Assembly: GCA_010015675.1 (NCBI GenBank)
Contig: ML976977.1
Span: 796,062 to 860,061, forward strand
DNA length: 64,000 bases
Origin: Byssothecium circinans
Lineage: Eukaryota > Ascomycota > Dothideomycetes > Pleosporales > Massarinaceae
Direction of reading: 5' to 3'
Part shown: piece after piece, positions 24,255-35,738 of the stretch
Layout: every line of letters starts with the position of its first letter
Numbering within the stretch: the stretch's first letter is position 1
The notes under the pieces: model-generated
What the model was told of the DNA's origin: nothing
Databases searched by the model: none
Seen by the model: only the letters and a program-made list of their open reading frames with translations
Translations under genes and position numbers: made by a program

Positions 24255-26003
24255 TTAAATAGCCTTGCAGCCTACGAAACACTCTTGCTGGCCAAATCCA
24301 CCCTCGTTCTCCTCATCTGGACTGTACGCATAATGCGAGTGCCTGCGGATCGCCGCACCCTTGAAATAGAACACGAAAGGAATCCCACAGCATGCCAAAC
24401 CGATGAAACCCAGCAACGAACTCGCCCATTGATATCCAAGACGGTCGTACATCTGGTTGGTGAACAAAACGACCGCTACGCCCCAGAAGGATCGGAGGAA
24501 AGTCTTTGCCGCTAGTGCCGAAGCAGCTTGATGCTGGTACGAATCGACAAGATAGTTATTTGCGGAGTTGTAGAGGAAGATGAAGCCGAAGCCGACGGGG
24601 AAGCCACCGATGGCTGGTCCGATCCAGTGAAGGCGTGGGTAGGATGTCCATGCGAAAATGAAAAGGCCAATTGGAATGAACCAGCAACTAATCATCATGG
24701 GGACCAGTCGGGTTTCTGCTGGTGGCTTGCCGTTGTGCTTCTTGACGAGGCTCAGGGAGTGTTTGTTGACAAAGGGAGAACAGGCCGCGGATAAAAACAC
24801 TCCGATCATGATCGGAATGAACATCAACCCAGTGGTACTAGCGCTATATCCTTTTCCCTTTTGGTAAATGATTGGGTATCTATGGCTGTTAGCGAGGTCA
24901 TCAAGGTCAGGAAAGAACGGGTGAACTCACGCTACGAAGAACATATAGAGGAGTCCATACAAGACAGACATGTAGAGCGAGATAAAGAAGACAATGAGCT
25001 CCTGGAACAACAGCTGGAATGGCCGCAGCATGAAAATCTGGAGTCGTTGGGACATCGGACGTTTGTCGATATCCTCCTCTGTGACGTACTTGTCGTCTCC
25101 GGTCTCTTTCCTCATCTTCCTAGCTCTCCTAGCGAGCAGCGTGGGAGTGTATGTTTCGGGGACCGTGAAGGAGATGAGCGCCCATGCAGCTCCGGAGACA
25201 ATAAGCTGAATCCAATAATACAGCCATCTCCAACCTTTGCCACCTGAGAGGAAGCCACCCACAAGTGGGCCAACTGCAGGACCGATGAAAGGAGCCGCTG
25301 AGAAAGCAGCCATCGGCACGCCTCTTTCTTCGTTCTTCCACAAGTCAGCGAGCGTTCCGCCCACCAACGTCATAGGGGCTGAGAAGGCAATTCCAGCCAA
25401 CGCTCGCGTGACCAACAAGGTCCCCATATTCTTCGCTACCGCTCCAGGTATCGTGAAAATAACGGCCACAAGTAGTGTCGAAGCGTAGATTATCCGTCTA
25501 CCTAGAATTTCGCTGAGTGGCGCGAACGCCATATGACCAACCCCAAATCCAACGACGAAAAGCGTGATGGTAAGAAGTGCAACTTCCTCGCTGACGTGAA
25601 ATTCTTCGGCAACACCCTCGATATCCGCAGTAATCACTGCACTGTTGAAAGCCACCACGAAGCAAACAAGTGCCACACACATGGTGCACCACCATTTGTA
25701 GGCCTTGCTCTAGTTCTTGGGATTCTCCGGATCATTCACTTTCCATGTGATCAATTCATATCGTTCGATGTTGCCGGTGCGATTTGATCGTACTTCGTGG
25801 AGCATATGGCCCGTCGTGGTTTCTTGCGTGTATTCTTCAATGGCGGCATCGTGGGTCAAGGTTCGTGTAGGGAGGTTGACAATATCGGCACCGTCGTGGG
25901 ATGGCTCCTCGTGGGTCACAGGGCGGTAGGTGGGGGCTGGGTTGTCGGAGGCGAGGGTATCTGAGGAGCAGGATGCGGTTTGATCGTGCGCGTGGGGAGC
26001 CAT
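24255..26003 (-). pseudogene. DHA1-type MFS transporter interrupted by an in-frame TAG
   Basis: Drug:H+ antiporter-1 family member (polyamine or multidrug export type) of the plasma membrane. Exon 1 is 24931-26003 and exon 2 is 24255-24879, joined across a 51 bp intron, 566 codons in all. The N-terminal cytosolic part ends in NDPENPKN; then comes TAG at 25710-25712, then SKAYKWWC and the first membrane segment in the same frame. Relatives have Trp at exactly this place (PxNWSxxYKW), so TGG to TAG is the simplest reading. Downstream motifs are intact: GVGHMAFAPLSEILGRRI (motif A), APFIGPAVGPLVGGFLSGG (motif C) and about twelve membrane spans. Possible outcomes are a null allele, readthrough, or initiation at the ATG at 25682 within membrane segment 1. 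Splicing out 30 bp ending at the TAG would remove the stop, but it is too short for a normal intron. A sequencing error is not excluded. Confidence 0.75.
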
Positions 26004-29000
26004 TGTCACGAAAGTTTTATCGAGATGGCGCTTTGGCCGGTAATAGAATGTATTCCTCTCCAAAAGAATGGTCTTGGTTGAAAGTAGGGAACGTCTGAAC
26101 AATCCAATGGACTCGCGGCGAAGAGGAAGCCTGAAGTAGTAAAGTCGTACTGCCACTCTTCAGATTCTGTCTTCAATCAAGCAACCTCCTGAACTACATC
26201 TTTTCATTCTCCACCTCGGGCGAGCTCCATCGAAAAGAATCTTTCTTATCAGAGCTTGTCCGTCCTCGAGAATAAAAAAAGACTCGGAACGCCAGTACGG
26301 AGATTGCTCGGGAAGCTGCAAGTGCTTGAAGCATCGGATGGAACCTTAACGCTAGGTGTGGCTGTCACCACATAGGGGCTAGTGGCCAGGGAATATCTCG
26401 GCGGATCAGCCCTGGTAGGGATGCTGGCTTGAATGCTTGCGGTGGAGACCCTTTGTTCACACGTTAGAATGAACTTCGAAAAAGCAGTTGAGATCACAAC
26501 TGCATGATGCGTCAATTGGTAAAGCCCGAGAGATGGCCGTCTATTCAGTGATGATTCATGCCATGCGAATGTTCTAGGATGTTCCAACAAGAAAATCATC
26601 GTTCAAATTCAGATGATCTTCTGGTAGGGCATTACGCGATCCGGCCATATCCCTATCGTTGAGCGAATGGCGGATTGTTGATTGGGTAGTGTGCTCAGAA
26701 CCAGAGTGTTGGGCGAAGAACATGTCGCAACCTTGCTTGTGCGAGAAGAAAAAGAACATTGGCTTCGAGGTAGAGTAGGAAGAGGTCGGATGGGACGGTG
26801 CGGCTCATGCCCTAATAAATGGTCAAAGCACCCAGTCTCTCCTGTTCAAACACGTTGTCACGCTACCAGAAATTCCGCTCAGGAGACGCGCAGGAGAAAC
26901 ATACCGCTGTGGTGAGGATAACTTTACTAGGCAGCACCCTTCCTCCCCTATTTCACTAGCGTAGTAGCGCGGAATCTCCTGTATCGGCAGTCATCTGCAT
27001 TTGATGTTGGATCGGTAAGACCAAAAGGTGATGCTTACGGAAAAAGAAAGGGAGAAGCGAAATAGAAATGAAAGAAATAAGAACTATTGCTATAAAGTAA
27101 TTCGGTAAAATCCATCGCCGGCGTCGCATATGATCAAGACCGTATCGATTCCATGTGCGTTGATCGCGTGGTTTTGGTCGCTCTTCCATAGCTATCACCC
27201 CAGAAGTTCGATGTTATTTCCGACCTTCGGACAATAGCTGCTCCCGTTGGGTTGGAAAGACTAATGCGTGCTCGAACATATCCTTAAGTCGATAGTATTC
27301 GATGCAAGGCTGAGATGAAGTTGCGTCAATCAGTAATCACATAAACGTCAGGCGTTCAGCTGTGGTGAGGGGTTCTCTTTGATGTTAGTTTGAGACATAC
27401 GATAAAGGCCCTTGAACAATCGAGTCAAGCTCAACGTTCGTCAGGTAAAGCAGTTCCAAGTGTCTGAAAGCCTGGCAACCGGCTCTCTGAGAGCGTGAGA
27501 CCCACTTCTTGTCTTCGAGTATCGGAGCGACGAGGGCTTTGATGGATACTCGAGGAAAGCGACGAGGGAGCTCCATGCAGAGGACTATCTGCGCCGCTTC
27601 GCTGAGGGCTCATTCGCTTTCAACCAATTAATATGTGCGGACCCACATTGAGTATATGAACCAACATGGTATTGGACAAGGGTGAAGCGTATCGCTTTTC
27701 ACCGTGTTCGCGGTTTCGAGCTGTACAACTCCATGCCCCACTCAGATTCTGTAGACAGGCGGCACGATCTGAGGCCACCACATTGGTCCCAAGCGTGTAA
27801 CTGCAGACAGCAACCGAAGCAACATGATGTGCAGGCCGAGCAACTCCATGTAGGACCCCAACTGCATCGGCGATGGGGCTGCCTCTCTGGCAGGTCTCGA
27901 AGCTGCGCGGTGCCTTTTAGCTGCAGGAATAAGCCGCGGCACTAAGACGCACCCACGAGCACAAGCGGACCATGGTGAGGGGAAGTGTCAGAGGCGTAAG
28001 AGGGCAATCAGCGACCAATTGATGAGCGTGTCTGCAGCGTCTGTGAAGCCGACTGTCGAGGCGGATAATGATGCCAACTGTCAAAGGGGGAGAGTCGACA
28101 TGCACAAGAAATTTTTCCTATTACAGCCACGGCCAATCCGTGGGCGTCATGAGGCCGTGGGGCCTGGAGAGGCTGAGTGAGCGCTAATCGGGCCTGCAGC
28201 ATCCAAGGACGGCGAGATGGTGGAGGAGAAGACGTCGAAAGCAACGGGCATCACGGGCATCATGGAGAGGTGCAGGCAGAGGCGAGCGAGCGACGGTACG
28301 TAGGGCTCGGGGAAGTCGTCCCGCGCGCACCGGCCATGGGTTCCATAGCTGCTAGCCGCTCTGATCGTCGACGACAGGACATGTGGAGGCTCTGTATGTG
28401 TCCATCTGTAGGCGGCATCAGAAAAGCAATCGAAGCGACTGCCGCGAGTGTGTTTGCCCTTCCACCTGGGTATCGCCTGGGTAATCGACCAAGTAGCCCC
28501 CTACATAGTACATACTGCGTGCGGCACGCCCCAGCCCACGCCTGCTCTCCCTCCGGTCTTGCAACCTTGGGCTTCTTTGCGTATCCACTCTCTCGGAGTC
28601 GTCCCTCGTCCTCAGTGCTCACGCCCGTCCGCGCCGCCATTGGCCTAGCTGCCACTCCCGCAATCAGTCGAGCCCGAACGGCGCCTCTCGCACAGCACAG
28701 CACGCAGAGCCCGCAGAGCACCCACAGCCCGCCCGCGGCATAGCAAGCCTACCAACAAGGCAAAAAAGGCAGACCCCAACAGAAGCAGAAGCAGCAGCAA
28801 GCACGCAGTCGGACCCGCTGGTCTCAGCTGGCCAGCCAGCCGGCCTCTCAGCAAGCTCCTCTATTCAGCAAAGCTCTATCCCTTGTCCCACGCGCATTTC
28901 GTTACCTCCAGCAGGTGAAATGGGTACGTCGTCCGGCTCTCCATCCTTGAACTCACCTCCCCCCTTCCCCTCTTTCCCTCGCCCGCCGCTGCTTCTTCCT

Positions 29001-29454
29001 CTCACCTTCACTCCCTGCCGCGCCTTGCCCTCTGCCCATCTGCCCACCCACCTCGTTCCTGTTCGCTTACTGACCTCGCCCCCCAGACGACAGCTACAGA
29101 CCCTCCGCGGTAAGTGCTGCTTTTTTCCTTGCTTGCGTGTTTGATGCGTTGTTTGCTCTGGACGCGATGGCGTTGGCGATGGGCGATGACGAGAGCGGCC
29201 GCCGGCGTGCGCTTGCGCTTGTTGGTTGCGTCGTTGGCAGGCAGCAGCACCTGGCAATGGCCCCTGCACGTGACTGTGTCGGTACCTATGTGCCGCCAAG
29301 CCACTTGACCTCACGTCTCCGCTTCGCTGTTTGCTCCCTCGTGCCCTCGACTGCATCTGCGTCCATCAATTCGCGCCAGTCCCCGCCTTCTCTCCCTCTC
29401 TCACCGTCTCGAGCGGCTCTTACCATTCGTCGCAGCACCTCAAATACCGCGACC
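26004..29454. other. 3.4 kb region, mostly non-coding
   Basis: No confident gene. The part up to about 27.6 kb has two short minus-strand frames with somewhat protein-like content: 27385-27576 and the membrane-anchored frame listed separately. From about 27.9 to 29.45 kb the sequence is GC-rich and CT-rich and reads as promoter and 5' leader of the RNA-binding gene. A good donor (CGCG/gtaagtgctgc) at 29110 and an acceptor (gtcgcag) ending at 29435 suggest a 5' UTR intron of about 326 bp ending 19 bp before the ATG. Confidence 0.4.
26956..27189 (-). CDS. Possible small single-pass membrane protein
   Basis: A 77-residue frame from the ATG at 27189 has a charged, Arg-rich N terminus (RPKPRDQRTWNRYG, then HMRRRRW) followed by one strongly hydrophobic segment (YFIAIVLISFISISLLPFFF). 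A gtaagc donor right after the hydrophobic segment and a possible acceptor (aatgcag) 50 bp further would give a shorter, differently ended protein. No homologue is recognised. Chance hydrophobic frames of this length occur, so this is only a candidate. Confidence 0.22.
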   Translation of the reverse strand: MEERPKPRDQRTWNRYGLDHMRRRRWILPNYFIAIVLISFISISLLPFFFRKHHLLVLPIQHQMQMTADTGDSALLR

Positions 29455-31120
29455 ATGTCGTACGAAACTGACTATGACCAGCGCGACCGGGATCGATCAC
29501 CGCGCAGACGATCACGTTCGCCGCGTCGTTCCCGCCGCTCCTACTCTCCCCGCAGCCGATCTCGCAGCCGTGAGGACTATCGTCGCAGTGACCGTCGGTC
29601 GCGTTCGCCTGGTGGTGCGCAGGCTGCCGGAGGTTATCAGTCTTACGGTTCGAGTCGCGGAGGTGCACGCCCCGACTCAGGCAACAAGGAGACGATGATG
29701 CAGAGCATTCGAGACTCGTCCCAGCAGGACCGCCGCGTCTATGTCGGCAATCTCTCCTACGACGTCAAGTGGCATCATTTGAAGGATTTCATGAGACAAG
29801 GTATGGCTCTCGCCGCAGACTAAACAAGCTCGCGCTGCAAGCAGACACAGCTGCTAACACAATCGCAGCCGGTGAGGTCTTGTTCGCAGACGTATTGCTG
29901 CTCCCGAACGGAATGTCAAAGGTAATGGTCTGATGGTTGGTTGTGAGATGGACGGAGGTTGACTGGCTTTTGCTTGGGTGTAGGGATGTGGTATCGTGGA
30001 ATACGCAACACGGGAGCAGGCGCAGAACGCCGTGGCGACGCTCAGCAACCAAAACCTCATGGGTCGACTCGTATACGTTCGAGAGGACCGAGAGGCCGAG
30101 CCTCGTTTCAGCAACCCGAGTTCCACGCGCGGAGGCATGGCCGGAGGTCCACCGTTCGGCGGTCAACAATTCGGTGGGCACGGCGGCTATGGTGGCGGCC
30201 CGCCTCCAGGTGGCTCCCGACAGGTCTACGTTGCCAATGTTTGTCACGCCAACCCCGAGTACAGTTTTACAATACTGACCCATATAGCTTCCTTACAATG
30301 TCGGCTGGCAGGATCTGAAGGATCTCTTCCGTCAAGCCGCAGTCACTGGAAACGTCATCCGAGCCGATGTCCACATGGCTCCAGATGGCCGTCCTAAAGG
30401 GTCTGGTATCGTAGCTTTCGACACTCCTGAGGATGCGCGCAACGCTATCAACCAGTTCAACGGCTACGAATGGCAAGGCCGCAACCTCGAGGTGCGTGAA
30501 GACCGCTTTGCTGGTGGTGGTCCAGGTGGTGGCTTCCGTGGTGGCTTCGGCGGTCGCGGCGGCTTCGGTGGAGGCTTTGGTGGTCGCGGCGGCTTTGGAG
30601 GTCGTGGTGGCTTCGGTGGAGGTTTCGGTGGTCGCGGTGGGTTTGCAGGAGGACCGGGAGGAGGTTTCGGTGGCGCCCCAGGTGGCGGCCCAGGCTACGA
30701 CGCCAATGCGCCTGCCAACCCGCCCAACCCCTTCACCGACTTCGCGACATCAGGCGGTGAACCGAGCAGTCTAATCTACGTCCGCAACCTTCCGTGGTCC
30801 ACTAGCAACGACGACCTCGTCGAGCTCTTCACCACTATTGGCTCTGTCAAGCGTGCTGAGATCCAGTACGAGCCCAATGGCCGCTCTCGTGGTACTGGTG
30901 TGGTCGAGTTTGAGTCGCAGACTGATGCTGATACGGCTATCCGTAAGTCTAACCCTCAGTCATGCTGGGTCGTCACTAACAGCCAGCAGAGAAATTCACT
31001 GGATACCAGTACGGCGGCAGGCCTCTCGGCTTGGCCTATGCCAAATACACGAACCAGTCTAATGGCGATGCTATGGAAGGCACTGAAGCTACAGGCCTGA
31101 CTCAGGACCAGATCATGTAA
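29455..31120 (+). CDS. SR/RGG RNA-binding protein with three RRMs, Gbp2/Hrb1 type
   Basis: Shuttling mRNA-binding protein resembling yeast Gbp2/Hrb1, which load onto transcripts with TREX/THO and support mRNA export and quality control. Exons 29455-29800, 29869-29921, 29984-30238, 30288-30942 and 30990-31120 give 479 residues. The N terminus is an RS domain ([16 protein letters not shown] and further SR/RS). RRM1 is at about 100-175 ([21 protein letters not shown]), RRM2 at about 212-285 ([29 protein letters not shown]). A Gly/Phe/Arg linker of repeated GGFGGRG units occupies about 290-350. RRM3 is C-terminal ([40 protein letters not shown]), and its wording matches the Gbp2 third RRM closely. 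The protein ends [10 protein letters not shown] 5' UTR intron is likely. The Gbp2 assignment is from domain order and RRM3 resemblance. Confidence 0.88.
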
Positions 31121-31540
31121 AGGGTCTTGAGCCAGCTTCATAGCTCTTCCAGCTGGCAATCAACTTTGCTCGGTTCACTTTCTTGCCTACTATTTGCGGG
31201 CAGTTATACCAAGGATCATCATCTCGCCTTATTTGCTGCATCTTCCTTCGAGATTGCAATTCAGGGTGGACAGTTTGAGGCGGATAATTCAGGAGGATTC
31301 CAAACGGGTGAAAAATTTCTTTCTGTACTCTAGATTGTGAAATGGAGGTAGCTGATAGTCTTTCGGAAGTGATTCAAATGGGACATATGGCAACCGTAAT
31401 AGGAGGTCGGCACTGAGATTCTGACTTTTGGCAAGGGCGCGGTGCACACGGCACATCAGGTTCTGGGCAGAGGTCTTGAAGAAGCACCCAACTAACAAGG
31501 TCATGGTAGAGACGTCAAGACTCGATGCATTGATGTGCGT
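31121..31540. other. Intergenic, convergent 3' ends
   Basis: These 420 bp separate the stops of the SR/RGG gene and the mitochondrial carrier gene. They carry the 3' UTRs of both. No other feature seen. Confidence 0.45.
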
Positions 31541-32604
31541 TCAATTCTGTTGTAATACACGCATCATCCACTCGTATACAGCCCACTGCACTGCATTGAC
31601 GACAAAGGCTCGTACACTGCAAATGCCCAATCCACGAAAGAAGACTCGGGCACCTTCTAACCGATACGCCTCCTTGGCCACTTGAAAGGCACCCAGTCTC
31701 CTATACTGCGTATGCTGCTGCAGTAGCGCCTCCCCCTCCCCCTCGCCGCGGACCGGTCGATGAAGTCCTTGAGTCTGCACCCTCGTCTTAATCACGTCAA
31801 GCGGGAAGATGGACGCCCATGTCACTATACCCGCCAGCCCCCCACATAGCAGCACCTTGGCAGCTGTCTGTCTATCCGTATCATCGGGCGAAGTAATGGA
31901 CTGCTTACACCATTCATACGACCAGAAGCTGTATGCACCGTCAGCTTCCACTCTCTCCTCGCCTTCCCCACGACTGCAGCAAAACGCACTAAAATCCATA
32001 ACCCACAGCATCCCTTACACTCGTAATCCCGCCTCCATGATACAACCCACGCACACCCTCTTTCCTCCACACCTCCCGCGCGATCTTCCACGAACTAGCA
32101 TGCAGCTCCGTAGACACTTGCGCGCGGCATTTTATCAATTCCGTCGGCGCGCTGACGACGAAACTTGCTAGTCCGCCCGCAGCGCCCGCGCACCATGTTT
32201 TCGTGAACGAGGCAGGGAGCGCGGGGGAGTCGCCGAGGAGCGTCAGTGTGCGGTTGTAGGTTACGAAGAGGACGGTGTTTAGGGCGCCATAGCCGAGGAT
32301 GGGCGCTGTGCTGCCTGTGCCGGGTGTGTGGTTAGGGGAGGGAAGGGTGTGGAGGGAAGGGTGGCTGGGTGGGAAGCGAAAGCTCACCCCTCAGTAGAGT
32401 TCCTGCGCGGTCGAAGTGATGTCGGAAGGTCTGTGGTTGTGGCGGTGGTGTAGGTATGGTAGTAGGGCTTGTGGCGATTGCGGATGCGGTTGTGGAAATG
32501 GTCCTTCTTCCGGTTTGCAGACGTGTTTTCACGAGGTCGAGCGGGTTGCCGATGAGGATGCCTGCGGCGCCTGAGACATAGCCGGCCCAGAAATCTGCGG
32601 ACAT
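31541..32604 (-). CDS. Mitochondrial carrier family (SLC25) protein
   Basis: Inner mitochondrial membrane metabolite carrier. Exons 32388-32604, 31990-32314 and 31541-31928 give 309 residues with the three tandem repeats of the family. The carrier signatures are GNPLDLVKTRLQ at about 20-31, SAPTELIKCRAQ in the middle and FPLDVIKTRVQ in the third repeat; the middle one has Thr-Glu in place of the usual Leu-Asp. Matrix-side motifs such as REVWRKEGVRGLYHGG and RLEGARVFFRGLG follow repeats 2 and 3. The first-repeat matrix loop is stretched by about 25 Ser/Thr/Pro residues. The sequence resembles the carnitine/ornithine (SLC25A20/29, CRC1/ORT1/YMC) group more than ADP/ATP or phosphate carriers, but the substrate cannot be read with confidence. 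The start is the ATG at 32604 (MSADFWAGYVSGAAG), with the usual short N terminus. Confidence 0.85.
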
Positions 32605-33427
32605 GTTCGGTGTGGTACTTGAGCTTAGTAGGAGGGGAGATATGTAGAGGATCGGTCAGATTAGAGGGGCATGTGGTGGGGCTCGGTCCATCCTTATCTA
32701 CCCAGTAGATATGCGGTCTACAAGGTCTATTTGGCATTGGGAAGATTCCATAAGTTAATGTTAAGTTGCATGAGGGTTTAAAGTGTGTGAAGAGTAGGTT
32801 TAGTCGGAAGATAAACCGTTCGCTGTATATACGTGGTACTCTGGCGGACCTTCGCGCAGTGTACGAATGTGTCGAATGTTGAAGCATTATTCCTTTCGCT
32901 TTCATGCTCGCCAGAACGATCCATGCCGGCCATCGAATACCTCATTGTAAATATCCAAGCTGGTTTTGGCCAGGGCTCTAGAACTGTCGCTAGCACAGCG
33001 CGTGGTCGCCAAGGCAGCGCTCGTGAATCATCGCCATCACACGGACCAATGACACTAGCGTGGAGGCTGAGAGACTTGACCTCACACCTCCCCACCGCCA
33101 CCCGCCTACGCCTCTACCTCACACCCACGACTCTCGCACTATTTAGATCCCCCGACATACTTTCCTTCTTGCTAGACAGTCTTTCTTGCGCTTGTTCAGC
33201 CCGGAAGACGACGTCGTTTTGAGTCATCGTTCCCATTCGAACATGCGGGTGCGATTGAAGAAGTTCCAAGACGACCGCCGTACGTTATCAGACTTCACTT
33301 CGGTCCCTCACCTGCGGCGACTAACAGCTGCTGTAGCCTTCCCGCTCCTCTGACCTCTCCTTCTACCCCACCTACGCTACCATATCCACGCACGCATCCG
33401 ACACCACCTTCACTATTGCCACCCTCA
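32605..33427. promoter_or_regulatory. Divergent promoter region, carrier and NYN genes
   Basis: These 823 bp lie between divergent starts. An ATG at 33243 opens a 12-codon frame ended by a gtacgt donor, but no acceptor brings it into frame with the NYN protein without a stop. The NYN frame itself is open, without an ATG, from about 33338. A leader intron from about 33280 to 33336 (gtacgt to tgtag) is possible and would be in the 5' UTR. Confidence 0.4.
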
Positions 33428-35738
33428 ATGCCTTCGCAACCTCTGGACACTGGATGGGGCTTCGGCCCTGTTCTAGAACTCATTGGTTCAGAGGTTGATG
33501 TTGCTTCGCCTCCCCCACCCGAGTCGTCGCTCGCTCTCGCGCCACTATCGCAGCCAAAGACTCTCAAGGGAAAGACAAGCGCGCGGAGTCTCCACCTCGG
33601 TAATTTCGGGAAGCTGTTTGCGGAGCTAGGAATCGCCAATGACCAGGAGCCTGAACCAGTCAGTCCTGTGGAACCGGAGTTGGAGGACATTAGCAGTTCC
33701 GATGATGGTGGCCTTGCTGCGATGTTCACGGCTCTGACCCACGACGTCAAGGCGGATCGAGCTGCCGCCCAGACCCCATCGCCGAAGAAGAACACTGAAT
33801 CGGCAGGCGAACAAGATTTTATCAATGGTCTCGCTAGGTTCTTCTCTCCATCTAAGAATGACGTTAAAAAGCCCAAACGAGACGCTGCCCGATCTGTATC
33901 CCCCAAAAAGAAGTCAGTCGGCGTCACATATCCCAAAGCCCCCACGCACGAATCATTACCTGCCCAAGATACCGACACGCCAAAATCGCCGTCAGATGAT
34001 CCGAGCAGTCCAATGCCTCCCGGTCTAACGAAGACCCAACGCAAGAAGTGGCGGCGAAAGGAGCGGAACAAGGTCGAACAAAAAGAGGAAGAAGCGGCAG
34101 TACAACCCAAACAGGGCGTGATTAAGATGCCAAAGAGGGAGAAGGCCATGAGAGCTTTTGAATCTCCTATGGTCTCTGGCACTCCCACTCTTAGGACACA
34201 CCATATGCAAACTCGCGCCCAGTCACGTTCCAATGTAAGTGCTAAGATACACCCAGTGACGTACGATAAGTTCGAAATCGAAGACGTCCAGACGCCATCA
34301 GTAAGTATGCTCCATTTCCCAATCGAGTTCAAGCTCTGAGACTCGTACCTTTTGCGTCTGAGATGACGCGCATTTGCACCCCTCCGGATGAGCTTTGCTG
34401 ACTTCGTAGACACCATTTACGGCGAAACCGGCAGTACCATTGCAACTCGCTTCTACGATACATGACCGGCAGGTTGCTCCTCTACCACCAAGCACTCTTG
34501 CGCAACCTTCCACTCCGAAAACCCCCAAGCCTAAAGCCGTCCATAGCGGTCAGGGATTTTCGTCTGTGACGCCTTCTGTGTGCATTGCCAAACCGCAGTA
34601 CACGACTGTGGGTACGCCTGTTCCTACGAGCTATTTCCCTTCTACTCCGCCCGTCGTTCCTACCGCATACTACACTCCGCAAGCTTCTAGCTCTGCCATT
34701 CATGGGCATGGCCTCATTCCACGGACCGTACAGCGTGTCGTTGTAGAACGACCTCAGCAGCCTGCCATTTCGTCGCAACAAACCAATCCTGTACAGCGGC
34801 CTCAGCAACCCTTAGTTCTGTCACAACAAGCTCAGTTCCCTGTTATTTTACCGCAACCCAGCCGTACACCCAGCAGATCAGCAGGGCCGGCAGGCCCACT
34901 CACCATTAGACCCAAGGTACACCGGAACTGTCATTTCTTCAATCATTTGATGTTCAACTTTCCTGAAGAGGTGCCGTGGCTTGTCTCTCCCATGCAACTT
35001 TGCAACGAGAGGTCCACCACTAAAGGTATCCACGTTTTTGTCGACGCTTCCAATATCATGATTGGATTTCGATTGATCATGAAGCGCTATCTCGTTGCAC
35101 CTTTCGAAATTTCGTTCGACAGTCTTGCTTTGTTGATGGAACGACGACGTCCGGTTGCGAAACGTGTTTTCGCCGGGTCTCATAGAGAGGCGGACCCAGA
35201 GGATCATGTTCGGAAGCTCCACGAAATATCTAAAGCAGTCGGATACGAGAACAACGTAAAGGAGCAAGTATACATTCGCCGAGAAGAGACGGAGAGGAAG
35301 AAATTTTTTAAGGATGTAGAGAGGATGGGCTTCCACAAGGCAGTCGAGAGATCGGAATTGCGACGCACTGGCAACAGCAGCGGCAGTGACTCTGAAACGG
35401 GTCCCGGTGCCGTGTCGACTCCCTTGTCCGCTCCGAAATGGGTGGAGCAGGGCGTTGACGAGCTTCTTCACTTGAAGATGTGCCAGAGTATCATCGATAC
35501 CGAGGTTCCTACCACCATGGTGCTTGCGACCGGCGATGGCGCGGAAGCCGAGCATTCGGATGGATTCCTTGCACAGGTCGAACGTGCTCTCAAGAAAGGA
35601 TGGAAGGTTGAGTTGGTCAGCTGGAGACAACAGACCAACGGCGGCTACAAGAACAAGAGGTTCCGAGCGAAGTGGGGAGATCGGTTCAGGATCATCGAGT
35701 TGGACGACTATCTAGAGGGGTTGATTGATACGCCGTGA
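33428..35738 (+). CDS. NYN (PIN-like) domain protein, putative ribonuclease
   Basis: Exons 33428-34300 and 34410-35738 encode 733 residues. The N-terminal two thirds is low-complexity: acidic and Ser/Pro segments, a conserved-looking patch RSLHLGNFGKLFAELGIAN, a basic helix KTQRKKWRRKERNKVEQKEE, and Pro/Gln-rich stretches. The C-terminal part is an NYN domain of the LabA/MARF1 kind: GIHVFVDASNIMIGF with Asp503, then ATGDG with Asp667 and HSDGF with Asp676, plus ALKKGWKVELVSWRQQ. NYN domains share the PIN fold, and these acidic residues match its metal-binding site, so RNA cleavage is likely but unproven. About 95 residues containing a charged helix separate the two halves of the domain. The start is the first ATG in the open frame; a longer N terminus through an upstream exon is not excluded. 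Confidence 0.75.

Noticed and set aside
25705..25745. A 30 bp intron ending at the TAG in the DHA1 gene
   Set aside because: gtgaat...actag would keep frame, but it is shorter than any normal fungal intron and would delete conserved residues (NDPENPKN).
33243..33279. Upstream coding exon (MRVRLKKFQDDR) for the NYN gene
   Set aside because: Both possible acceptors (33327 and 33336) lead to a stop within ten codons in that frame.
33295..34416. 373-codon open frame on the minus strand
   Set aside because: It is antisense to the first exon of the NYN gene, has a Ser/Gly-biased translation and no domain; the plus-strand frame continues by a good splice into the NYN domain.
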